Origin: Rhizobium sp. 11515TR
GTDB taxonomy: Bacteria > Pseudomonadota > Alphaproteobacteria > Rhizobiales > Rhizobiaceae
Direction: 5' to 3'
Assembly (NCBI RefSeq): GCF_002277895.1
Contig: NZ_CP022999.1
Coordinates: forward strand, 744,001 to 808,000
Length of the DNA stretch: 64,000 nucleotides
Shown: positions 18,007 through 25,985 of the stretch, one piece after another
How positions within the stretch are numbered: position 1 is the stretch's first letter
Layout: the number at the start of each line of letters is the position of its first letter
Position numbers and translations under genes: made by a program
Notes under the pieces: model-generated
Seen by the model: only the letters and a program-made list of their open reading frames with translations
Database searches by the model: none
Told to the model about the DNA's origin: nothing

Positions 18007-18464
18007 GATGTCCTCCCAAAGTCAAGATTGAAATCGGCGGCTGCCGATATGAAAGAAATGATCTGCTCCGTGAGAATAGGAGAGCGGACGGCTTTGTCAT
18101 CCCTCTCATGGCTGAAAAAGTCATTCACCACCGTCTTCATTGCAGGAGGCGGTGACGGAGGCATCCGCGGCATCTTCCAGACCGCATCGGGGACTGAACC
18201 GCCACTTTTTCCATCATCCATACACGAACATGCGAATTCCTCGGCACTCGCTGTGGCATGAACGCAAGATCGGCCTTTGGCATCTTTGCCGCCTTGGCAA
18301 CAAGGAACTGATTTATTCTGAATAGATACAATGGCTTGAATCATGATCGTCCGGCTGCGTCGCCTTATGGCATCGGTATTGCATGTCCGGCTTTCCAGAC
18401 CATGCCGCCAGGATTCACCAATGCCGAACAAGACATCATCGCCATCAGTGCGACCGCTGATTTC
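18007..18464. other. Intergenic region upstream of gamma-glutamyltransferase gene
   Basis: About 460 bp between divergent genes. A palindrome TATTCTGAATA at 18314-18324 lies in a locally AT-rich segment and may be an operator or part of the promoter for the downstream operon. The frame of the next gene stays open to 18336, so translation could begin further upstream than annotated. No independent gene is convincing here. Confidence 0.4.
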
Positions 18465-20039
18465 ATGACTCCCTCCACCAAACAAACCACTCAAACCAAT
18501 TCGCCATCGTCCCGTGCCATGATTGCGACACCGCATTGGCAGGCCAGCGAAGCAGGCGCGAAAGTGCTCAGACGCGGCGGCAATGTGATTGAGGCACTGG
18601 TTGCGGCCGGAGCTGCTCTATCGGTCACCTATCCCCATTTCTGCGGGCTCGGCGGTGATGCTGTCTGGCTGGTGGCGGACGAGAAAGGTAATGCACAGAC
18701 TTTCCTCGGCATCGGGCAGGCGACGGCAGACATTCCGCGTGGAGACATACCTTTGCGGGGCGCAGCCTCTACGCTGACGACGGCCTGCCTCGTGGATAGC
18801 TGGGAGAAAGTGCTTGCCTATTCCGCCGACGCATGGGGCGGCACGGAGCGATTGCCGACCCTTCTCGACGACGCCATCGCACTGGCAGATGCCGGCTTCG
18901 AAGTCAGCAGGTCGCAAGCCTTCTGGTACGAATTCCGGCGTGATGAGCTGAGGAGCTGGCCAGGCTTTACCGGGCTCTTCCGGTCCGGCGGCATCCAGCA
19001 CCAGCCCGCCTTGGCGCAGACGCTCAAAGCCATTGCGCGTCACGGCCCCCGCGAATTTTATGAGGGAGCTCTCGCCCGTCGAATTGTGAACGGGCTTGCA
19101 GAGGCCGGCTCTCCTCTTTCGGCCGCAGATCTTGCTGCCACGCGGACCGATGCGGCGGCTCCTCTCCAGCAGGCGTATCGCGACGCGATACTTCTTGCTC
19201 CACCCCCACCGACACAAGGGATAACCACCCTCGGCATCATGGGTGTGCTCGACCATTTGCCGATGGCGAATTTCCGGCCCGAGGGTCCGGCCTATTATCA
19301 TGCGCTGGTCGAAGCCGTGAAACAGGCGTTCCTCGATCGACATGCGATCGCCGATCCTCGTTTCGCCGAGGACGTCTCGAAACACCTCCTCGATCCGACG
19401 CGCCTTGCCGCCAAGGCTGCGGCGATCGATCCGGCACGAGCCCTGCCTTGGCCGCAAGACTATCGACATGGCGACACGGCGCTGCTTGCCGCCGTGGACG
19501 CCGATGGAAGATGTGCGTCGCTGCTGCAAAGCCTCTATTTCGATTGGGGCAGCGGCGTGGTGGTCGGCGACACCGGCCTCCTCTGGCAAAACAGGGGCGC
19601 AGCCTTCAGCACCGACCCAGCAAGCCCCAATTATATCCAGCCTGGAAAGCGTCCTTTCTATACCCTTAATCCAGGTCTTGCGCTGAAGAGCGGGCGTCCG
19701 CATCTGGTCTATGGGACGCAGGGCGCGGATGGCCAGCCGCAGACGCTGTCGCTGCTGCTCAGCCTGCTGATCGATCACGGCCTTGATCCCGCAGCAGCGC
19801 TCGCACGCCCGCGCTTTTTGCTCGGCCGAACATTCTCGGACAGCCGCGATAGCCTGAAGATCGAGGAAAATATTGGCGCCGAACTGGTTTCTGCCCTTGC
19901 CGCCATGGGACATGAGATCTCCACCATCGATGCGCTCAGTCCACTTGGGGGCCAAGCCGGTATTATCCGTATCGGCGAAGACGGGGCGATCGACGGCGCG
20001 CATGATCCGCGGAGCGACGGAGGCGCGATCCTGCTTTGA
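18465..20039 (+). CDS. Gamma-glutamyltransferase family protein
   Basis: A 524-residue Ntn-hydrolase of the gamma-glutamyltranspeptidase family. The predicted autoprocessing nucleophile is Thr338 in YRHGDTALLAAVD, with the downstream GSGVVV region forming the small-subunit active site. No signal peptide is evident, so it may be cytosolic, unlike classical periplasmic GGT. Start choice is uncertain: in-frame ATGs exist at 18336 and 18402, but the sequence before 18465 is unlike the family. It overlaps the amidohydrolase gene, forming a two-gene operon, perhaps for gamma-glutamyl or cyclic amide substrates. Confidence 0.82.
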   Translation: MTPSTKQTTQTNSPSSRAMIATPHWQASEAGAKVLRRGGNVIEALVAAGAALSVTYPHFCGLGGDAVWLVADEKGNAQTFLGIGQATADIPRGDIPLRGAASTLTTACLVDSWEKVLAYSADAWGGTERLPTLLDDAIALADAGFEVSRSQAFWYEFRRDELRSWPGFTGLFRSGGIQHQPALAQTLKAIARHGPREFYEGALARRIVNGLAEAGSPLSAADLAATRTDAAAPLQQAYRDAILLAPPPPTQGITTLGIMGVLDHLPMANFRPEGPAYYHALVEAVKQAFLDRHAIADPRFAEDVSKHLLDPTRLAAKAAAIDPARALPWPQDYRHGDTALLAAVDADGRCASLLQSLYFDWGSGVVVGDTGLLWQNRGAAFSTDPASPNYIQPGKRPFYTLNPGLALKSGRPHLVYGTQGADGQPQTLSLLLSLLIDHGLDPAAALARPRFLLGRTFSDSRDSLKIEENIGAELVSALAAMGHEISTIDALSPLGGQAGIIRIGEDGAIDGAHDPRSDGGAILL

Positions 20040-21280
20040 GCGCCAGCGATCAACAATTCGATCTCATCATCCGAAATGTCCGCATCGAGGAAGATGGCGA
20101 TTTCGTCGACATTGGCGTGCGGGGTGACCGGATCGCAGCCATAGAACCTCGCATTCGGTGCGACGCGGTATCGGACGTCGACGGCGGGAAAAGCTTCGCC
20201 TTCGGCGGATTTGTCGATACTCACATTCATCTCGACAAGGCCTGCATTCTCGATCGCTGCACGATTTGCGAGGGCACGCTGACTGAGGCCGTGCGGGAAG
20301 TCGCCAAAGCCAAGGCCGGCTTTGAAGAAGCCGATGTTTATAAGCGCGCCGCACGCGTCGTAGAGCAAGCGATTTCGCACGGCACGACGAGGATGCGCAC
20401 CTTCGTCGAAATCGATCCGCGCGCAGGCTTCCGCTCTTTTGAGGCAATCAAGCGCATCCGTGGGGATTATGCTTTCGCGGTCGACATCGAAATCTGTGCC
20501 TTTGCTCAGGACGGGCTCACGAACGAGCCCCAAACATACGACATGCTCGACGCAGCACTTGCCGATGGTGCGGATCTGGTGGGCGGCTGTCCTTATACGG
20601 ATCCCTCTCCCGACCGGCATGTGGACATGATTTTTTCCCTTGCCGCAAAGCACAATGTTGCGGTCGACTTTCATCTCGATTTCAGTCTCGATCCGGATCG
20701 AACCGATCTGCCTAACGTGATCGATGCGACCCTCCGTCAGGGTTGGCAGGGTCACGTATCGATCGGCCACGTCACCAATCTGTCGGCCATGCCGCAGGCG
20801 CAGATTCTTGTCATCGCCGATGACTTGGCGAAAGCCGGCATAGCGCTGTCGGTGCTTCCGGCGACGGATCTGTTCCTGATGGGCCGCGGTCAAGACCGCT
20901 TGGTTCCGCGTGGTGTAGCGCCAGCCCATCTGCTCGCCGGGAAAGGGGTCGCCACATCAATCGCGACCAACAATATGCTCAATCCCTTCACACCCTATGG
21001 CGATGCCTCGCTCATTCGCATGGCCAATCTTTACGCCAATGTCGCCCAGCTTTCGCGTGACGAAGATATGAGCCTGGCTTTCGACATGGTGAGCGGAATG
21101 GCAGCGGGCCAACTCGACGGCGACACACATCTGCAAGCCGGCGACGAAGCGACGATCGTACTCCTCGACAGCTCCGGTCCCGGTGCGGCGGTACGCGAGA
21201 TTGCCCGAGTGATTGCCGGCTGGAAAAAGGGGCACAAGAGCTTCGACAACGGCCGCCCTACGCTCCACAAACCGATCTAG
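20036..21280 (+). CDS. Amidohydrolase family protein (cytosine-deaminase-like)
   Basis: About 414 residues, probably starting at TTG 20036 inside the GGT stop codon (TTGA); no early in-frame ATG exists. The metal-binding HIHLDK motif is near residue 63, followed by HLDF and IGHVTN histidines as in cytosine deaminase-type amidohydrolases. Where CodA has its catalytic Asp, this protein reads ATNNMLNPFTPYGD, with Asn in the aligned position. It may therefore be a variant hydrolase with altered metal use. The substrate is probably a heterocyclic or cyclic amide coupled to the GGT partner. Confidence 0.75.
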   Translation: MSASDQQFDLIIRNVRIEEDGDFVDIGVRGDRIAAIEPRIRCDAVSDVDGGKSFAFGGFVDTHIHLDKACILDRCTICEGTLTEAVREVAKAKAGFEEADVYKRAARVVEQAISHGTTRMRTFVEIDPRAGFRSFEAIKRIRGDYAFAVDIEICAFAQDGLTNEPQTYDMLDAALADGADLVGGCPYTDPSPDRHVDMIFSLAAKHNVAVDFHLDFSLDPDRTDLPNVIDATLRQGWQGHVSIGHVTNLSAMPQAQILVIADDLAKAGIALSVLPATDLFLMGRGQDRLVPRGVAPAHLLAGKGVATSIATNNMLNPFTPYGDASLIRMANLYANVAQLSRDEDMSLAFDMVSGMAAGQLDGDTHLQAGDEATIVLLDSSGPGAAVREIARVIAGWKKGHKSFDNGRPTLHKPI

Positions 21281-21373
21281 AACGATCGCGCCATTCCATC
21301 GGGGACCGAAGTGGTCGACGATGGAAGAAGCGAGGCGAGCAGCGCAATTGGATATCCCGTTACGGCAGAAAGA

Positions 21374-22288
21374 TCAGTCATACCGCGTCAGGAATTCCGA
21401 GACCGTCTTCAGGCAAAGATCCTTCTCCTCGACATGCGGCATATGGCTGGAATTTTCAAAGAGCACCCACTCGCAGCCTCTGACGCGATCGACATAGGGC
21501 TTGACTACCAGCGGCGTCGCCTCGTCATATTTACCCGAGATCAGCAAGGTAGGCGCCTCAATGAGCGGAAGCCTGTCTTCGATCGTCCAGTCCTTCATCG
21601 TGCCGATGACGTGAAACTCGGTCGGGCCGTTCATGTTGCGGTAAACGGTATTGTCCTCATCCATGGTAGCGAAGGTGCGCGCAACTTCCTCCGGCCAAGG
21701 CACGACCCTGCAGACATGGCGATCGTAGAAGACGCGGGAGGCGATGATGTATTCCGGATCGGCGATCGTGGCGGCCTGTTCATGCTTCAGCAGCGCATCT
21801 TGAACATCCTGCGGCAGCTCCTCGCGAAGACGGTTCGCTTCCGCAACCCAGGTGTGCATGTTGGCCGGAGAATTGGCAATTACCAGCGCCTTCAGCCCCT
21901 TCGGTCGACGCACCGCATGTTCAGCGCCCAGCATGCCGCCCCAGGACTGTCCGAGAAAGGCGTAGCGATCCTGAATGCCGAGATGCTTTAGTAGCGTATC
22001 CAGCTCATCCAGGAAGAGCGCTGGCGTCCAGAAGTCGGGGCCCTTCTCCGGCAGTCGCGTGGACTTGCCGTTGCCGAGTTGATCGTAATGGATGACGGCG
22101 CGGCCATCGATTTCGGCAATCCCCTTGAAGCTGTCGACATAATCATGCGTGCAGCCCGGCCCACCATGGGCGACGACGAGCGGCAGCCTGCCGGAATCGA
22201 GCGAGCCGGTAATGCGGTACCATGTCCGGTATTTGCGAAAGGGCAGAAAGGCTTCCTGCGTCGGGATTGCGGCCACGTGTCTCTCCAT
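21374..22288 (-). CDS. Proline-iminopeptidase-like alpha/beta hydrolase
   Basis: A 304-residue alpha/beta hydrolase of the proline iminopeptidase/amino-acid amidase family (peptidase S33). It shows the oxyanion element HGGPG (41-45), nucleophile Ser115 in GQSWGG, and a C-terminal acid (GKYDEATP) and His (SSHMPH). The family releases N-terminal proline or hydrolyses amino-acid amides. It lies 54 bp downstream of the luxR-type gene on the same strand, so the two are likely co-transcribed. It is paralogous to the gene at 23257. Confidence 0.83.
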   Translation of the reverse strand: MERHVAAIPTQEAFLPFRKYRTWYRITGSLDSGRLPLVVAHGGPGCTHDYVDSFKGIAEIDGRAVIHYDQLGNGKSTRLPEKGPDFWTPALFLDELDTLLKHLGIQDRYAFLGQSWGGMLGAEHAVRRPKGLKALVIANSPANMHTWVAEANRLREELPQDVQDALLKHEQAATIADPEYIIASRVFYDRHVCRVVPWPEEVARTFATMDEDNTVYRNMNGPTEFHVIGTMKDWTIEDRLPLIEAPTLLISGKYDEATPLVVKPYVDRVRGCEWVLFENSSHMPHVEEKDLCLKTVSEFLTRYD

Positions 22289-22342
22289 CTCCAGGCTTTG
22301 ATGGACCAGACCATAACGCGCCCGAAACGGGTGCGGCAGCTA

Positions 22343-23125
22343 TCACAAGTTATAGGATGGCTGTGCGTCCAGCAGCCGATAATGCGTGGCGCGAACGACC
22401 GCCTGCGTGCGGTTCTTGGCGCCGAGCTTCTTTGCCGCGGCGTTCAAATGCATGACGACAGTCGGCACCGAGCGATCGATAATGCGGGAAATCTCCTTGG
22501 CGGAATAGCCCTCGGCGGAATAGCGCAGGCATTCCCTCTCACGCTCCGTCAGCCGGATCTTGCCGACACTGAGCGCTGCAGTGTCGAAGAGCGAATAGGC
22601 CGTCTCATGGAAGACATGCGCAAGCAGGTTGAAATCGGCGATGTAACGCATGGCATCGCGCTCGAACTCCTTGTTGGCACCGAAGCGAATTCCGGTGACC
22701 GTCGCGTAGTCGCCGCGAGGCATGTGCACCGGCACCGTCACACCCGTCGACATGTCGCGCTCGCTCAGGTATCGCGCAACGGGAACCGTGTCCTCGCTCA
22801 TGAAGCGCTTGATCAGCGTATCGGCATCGGGATCATAATTCCAGAAGAACGGCGCCGAGGTTCGTAGCGCCACCTGCTGGACCGGATCGATGCGGAAATA
22901 GCCGCGATCGAACCAGTATTCATACATGTCGTCGGAGATGTTCCTGAGCTTCAAAAGCGATGGGATCATGATCTTGCCGTCGAGGTCGTAGGGAACCGGC
23001 GAATAATCGTAGATCAAGGCCTCGAACCCGATTGCCTTCATGCTCTCGAAGATATGATCGATGCGGCCGTCCAGCGTCTGATGCGCCGTGAACTGGCGCC
23101 TGATGGTTCCGACTTGATCGAACAT
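22343..23125 (-). CDS. LuxR-family solo regulator, plant-compound-responsive (OryR/PipR) type
   Basis: A 260-residue regulator with an autoinducer-binding domain (about 15-170) and a C-terminal GerE helix-turn-helix (about 190-250, LTERERECLRYSAEGYSAKEI). Aligning Asp80-Pro81 with TraR Asp70-Pro71 places Met67 and Trp71 where AHL receptors have Trp57 and Tyr61; Trp95 matches Trp85. This Met/Trp pair marks LuxR solos that answer plant compounds instead of AHLs. No luxI is present. A GTG start 42 bp upstream is possible. It is flanked by two pip-like genes and a peptide ABC importer. Confidence 0.85.
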   Translation of the reverse strand: MFDQVGTIRRQFTAHQTLDGRIDHIFESMKAIGFEALIYDYSPVPYDLDGKIMIPSLLKLRNISDDMYEYWFDRGYFRIDPVQQVALRTSAPFFWNYDPDADTLIKRFMSEDTVPVARYLSERDMSTGVTVPVHMPRGDYATVTGIRFGANKEFERDAMRYIADFNLLAHVFHETAYSLFDTAALSVGKIRLTERERECLRYSAEGYSAKEISRIIDRSVPTVVMHLNAAAKKLGAKNRTQAVVRATHYRLLDAQPSYNL

Positions 23126-23213
23126 GCAGCGGTTCCCGTCTGAGCCTGCGATCTCCCAACCTATCACTTCTTATAGCTGGTGCCGAGCGCGGTTTAAGGT
23201 AAAAATTTAGCCA

Positions 23214-23230
23214 TGCTCAAATATTGAGCA
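23214..23230. promoter_or_regulatory. Candidate lux-box-like operator upstream of pip gene
   Basis: TGCTCAA-ATA-TTGAGCA is a perfect inverted repeat with 7-bp arms and a 3-bp centre. It lies between the divergent LuxR-type gene and the hydrolase gene, 26 bp before ATG 23257. Size and placement suit a LuxR-family site controlling the hydrolase and importer genes. Function is inferred. Confidence 0.6.
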
Positions 23231-23256
23231 AGCAGAATCTTTCGCCGGAGTTGTCA

Positions 23257-24147
23257 ATGTGGCGTGAAATTGAGCCGGAGGCGCGGCATGTCGTCGAGGT
23301 CGATGGCTACAAGGTGGTCGCCTACAGCTTTGGCAGCGGGCCCGAGACGGTCTTCTGCCTGAATGGCGGCCCCGGCCTGCCCTGCGACTATCTGCGCGAG
23401 GCGCATTCCTGGCTGATCGACAAGGGATACAAGGTCGTCGCCTTCGACCAGCTCGGCACCGGCGCCTCAGACCGCCCGACCGACAAGGGTTTGTGGACCA
23501 TCGGCCGTTATGTCGAGGAGACCGAGGCCGTCCGCAAGGCGCTCGGCCTCGGCAAGGTCCATATGCTCGGTCACTCCTGGGGCGGCTGGCTGGCAATCGA
23601 CTATGCGCTGACCTATCCCGAGAACCTCAAAACGCTGATCCTCGAAGACACCGTCGCCGATATGCCGCACCTGATTTCCGAGCTGGAGCGGCTGCGCGCG
23701 GCACTCGGCCCGGAAACGGTCGCGATGATGCAGAAGCACGAGGCGCAAGGCACCTATAACCACCCCGAATATCTCGCGGCCGTCACCATCCTCAACTATC
23801 GCCATGTCTGCCGCCTGCCGGAATGGCCGGCACCTGTCCGCCGTTCGCTCGACGATTGGAACATGGGTCCCTACGAGACGATGCAGGGGCCGAATGAATT
23901 TCTCTACATCGGCAATCTCAAGGACTGGAACCGCATTCCGGACCTTCCGAAACTTGCCATGCCGGTACTGATCACGGCGGGCGAACATGACGAGTTGACG
24001 CCGGCCTGCGCACTCAGGATGAAACTTGCCTTGAAGGATGCCGAACTCAAGGTCTTCGCCAATGCCAGCCACATGCCCTTCTACGAGAACCCGTGGGATT
24101 ACTATCCGGCGCTCCTCGATTTCCTGTCACGGCATAGGGAAAGCTGA
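23257..24147 (+). CDS. Proline-iminopeptidase-like alpha/beta hydrolase
   Basis: A 296-residue peptidase-S33-type hydrolase with NGGPG (36-40), nucleophile Ser107 in GHSWGG, a late acid in AGEHDELTP and His in NASHMPF. It shares segments such as RHVCR and the GP-EF-IG-KDW pattern with the hydrolase at 21374, so the two are paralogues. A TTG at 23224 lies in the palindrome; ATG 23257 is preferred. It is followed after 51 bp by the dipeptide importer genes and may act on the imported compound, as pip genes do next to LuxR solos in plant-associated bacteria. Confidence 0.83.
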   Translation: MWREIEPEARHVVEVDGYKVVAYSFGSGPETVFCLNGGPGLPCDYLREAHSWLIDKGYKVVAFDQLGTGASDRPTDKGLWTIGRYVEETEAVRKALGLGKVHMLGHSWGGWLAIDYALTYPENLKTLILEDTVADMPHLISELERLRAALGPETVAMMQKHEAQGTYNHPEYLAAVTILNYRHVCRLPEWPAPVRRSLDDWNMGPYETMQGPNEFLYIGNLKDWNRIPDLPKLAMPVLITAGEHDELTPACALRMKLALKDAELKVFANASHMPFYENPWDYYPALLDFLSRHRES

Positions 24148-24198
24148 TGCAAGTTAAGGTGATCCAATCCCACCGACGACAAGGGGGCGATCGCCGCC

Positions 24199-25137
24199 AT
24201 GCATCGCTATAGATTCGTACTGACACGGCCACTGCAATTCCTGCCCGTCCTCTTCGGCATCAGCGTCATCACCTTCGTTCTGGTCCGCCTCATTCCCGGC
24301 GATCCCGCGCGCAATATCCTCGGTACGCGCGCCACGCCGGCCGCTCTTGCCAGCATCCGCGCGCAATACGGCCTCGATCAGCCGATGTGGCTGCAATATT
24401 TCTATTTCATCAAAAACCTCGGCAATGGCGAGATGGGCAAATCGATCCTCTACAAGATCGATGTACTGCCGCTGATTTCGACGCGGATCGAGCCGACGAT
24501 CGCACTGGTCGTCTCCAGCGTCATCCTGTCGATCCTGATTGCCGTGCCGATGTCGGCGATCGCCGCGCGCAATGTCGGCCGCGCACCGGATCATATCGTG
24601 CGCGTCGTCTCGACCTTCGGCATCGGCTTTCCGCCCTTCTGGCTGGGGCTGATGCTGATCATCCTCTTCAGCGTCCAACTCGGGATGCTGCCGGTCTCGG
24701 GCTACGGCTCGACGATCGGCGAGAAGATCGCCCATCTCATCCTGCCGGCTCTGACCGTTGCGCTATCGCTTTCGACGGTGCTGACCCGCAGCCTGCGAGC
24801 GGCGATGATCGAATCCTTGAAATCGGATGTGGCGACCGCGGCCCGTGCCCGCGGTATGCCGGAGGGCATCGTCTTCTGGCGGCATGTCGTGCCGAACTCG
24901 CTGGTGCCGACGATCAACCTGCTCGCCGTCAACATCGGCTGGCTGATCGGCGGTACGGTGGTCGTTGAAAGCGTCTTTGCCCTGCCCGGCATGGGGCAAC
25001 TGCTGGTGCGCGCCATCTTCTCCCGCGACTACATGGTCGTTCAGGGCGTTGCGATGGTGTTTGCCTGCGCCACCGTGCTGGTCAACTTCTTCGCTGATAT
25101 CGTGACAGTCGCCGTCGATCCTCGGGTGAAACTATGA
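24199..25137 (+). CDS. Dipeptide-type ABC transporter permease (DppB family)
   Basis: A 312-residue permease with six predicted membrane helices, an N-terminal helix followed by a long periplasmic loop, and an EAA-type cytoplasmic loop (ARGMPEGIVFWRHVVPNSL). This is the standard DppB/OppB layout. It overlaps the next permease gene by four bases. It is the first gene of the importer and follows the hydrolase gene on the same strand, so it is probably part of one LuxR-controlled transcription unit. Confidence 0.9.
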   Translation: MHRYRFVLTRPLQFLPVLFGISVITFVLVRLIPGDPARNILGTRATPAALASIRAQYGLDQPMWLQYFYFIKNLGNGEMGKSILYKIDVLPLISTRIEPTIALVVSSVILSILIAVPMSAIAARNVGRAPDHIVRVVSTFGIGFPPFWLGLMLIILFSVQLGMLPVSGYGSTIGEKIAHLILPALTVALSLSTVLTRSLRAAMIESLKSDVATAARARGMPEGIVFWRHVVPNSLVPTINLLAVNIGWLIGGTVVVESVFALPGMGQLLVRAIFSRDYMVVQGVAMVFACATVLVNFFADIVTVAVDPRVKL

Positions 25138-25985
25138 GCGTCGACACGACAGCGACCACATTCCTTGGCTGGAACAGGTTTTTTGGGAAGCACCTGACGC
25201 TGACGCTCGGCGGCGGCATCCTTCTGCTCTTCCTGCTTCTGGCAATCTTGGCGCCACTTCTCGCACCCTACGATCCGATCTTCCAGAATGCCGAGATGCG
25301 CCTTCAGGCGCCGTCGTTCCTGCATCCATTCGGCACCGATAATTTCGGACGCGACATTCTTTCGCGCGTCATCTGGGGTACGCGCATCGACCTGCAGATC
25401 GCCGTCATCGGCGTGCTCTTTCCCTTTCTGATCGGCACCACGGTCGGCACCATCGCCGGCTTCTTCGGCGGCATTGTCGATGCGCTCTTCATGCGCATCG
25501 TCGATATCATCTTGGCCTTCCCCTTCCTGGTGCTGATGCTGTCGATCATCGCCATCCTGGGACCGGGGCTTAGCAGCTTCTATATTGCCATGGCCCTGGT
25601 CGGCTGGGTCTCCTATGCCCGCCTCATCCGTGCGCAGATGCTGGTGCTGAAGGGCAGCGACTATGCCGTTGCCGCCGTCAGCCTCGGCTTCAGCCGTCCC
25701 CGGATCATGTTTCGCCATCTGCTACCGAACGCCATTGCCGGTTCGATCGTCTTTTCCATGTCGGACGCCGTACTCGTGCTCCTAAGCGGTGCGGCCGTCA
25801 GCTATCTCGGCCTCGGCGTTCAGCCGCCGCTCGCCGAATGGGGCGTCATGGTTGCGGAAGGCCAGAGCTTCATCACCACGGCCTGGTGGATCACGCTGTT
25901 TCCCGGCCTTTCCATCGTCTGCCTCGCCTTCGGCTTCAGCATGCTGGGCGACGCGCTCGGCGAGCTGCTGGGGGTGCATGAATGA
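25134..25985 (+). CDS. Dipeptide-type ABC transporter permease (DppC family)
   Basis: A 283-residue permease with the OppC_N segment, the conserved HPFGTDNFGRDILSR motif after the first helix, five further membrane helices and the EAA loop SLGFSRPRIMFRHLLPNA. It pairs with the preceding DppB-type protein. ATGA overlaps on both sides indicate coupled translation. Confidence 0.9.
   Translation: MSVDTTATTFLGWNRFFGKHLTLTLGGGILLLFLLLAILAPLLAPYDPIFQNAEMRLQAPSFLHPFGTDNFGRDILSRVIWGTRIDLQIAVIGVLFPFLIGTTVGTIAGFFGGIVDALFMRIVDIILAFPFLVLMLSIIAILGPGLSSFYIAMALVGWVSYARLIRAQMLVLKGSDYAVAAVSLGFSRPRIMFRHLLPNAIAGSIVFSMSDAVLVLLSGAAVSYLGLGVQPPLAEWGVMVAEGQSFITTAWWITLFPGLSIVCLAFGFSMLGDALGELLGVHE

Noticed and set aside
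18618..20003. A 461-codon open frame on the minus strand
   Set aside because: Antisense to the gamma-glutamyltransferase-family gene, with no recognisable motifs.
22317..22335. CGC-CCCG-AAA-CGGG-GCG inverted repeat as a second lux box
   Set aside because: It is GC-rich, contains mismatches and is unlike the 23214-23230 palindrome; it lies between two genes of one operon and is more likely a minor intercistronic hairpin.
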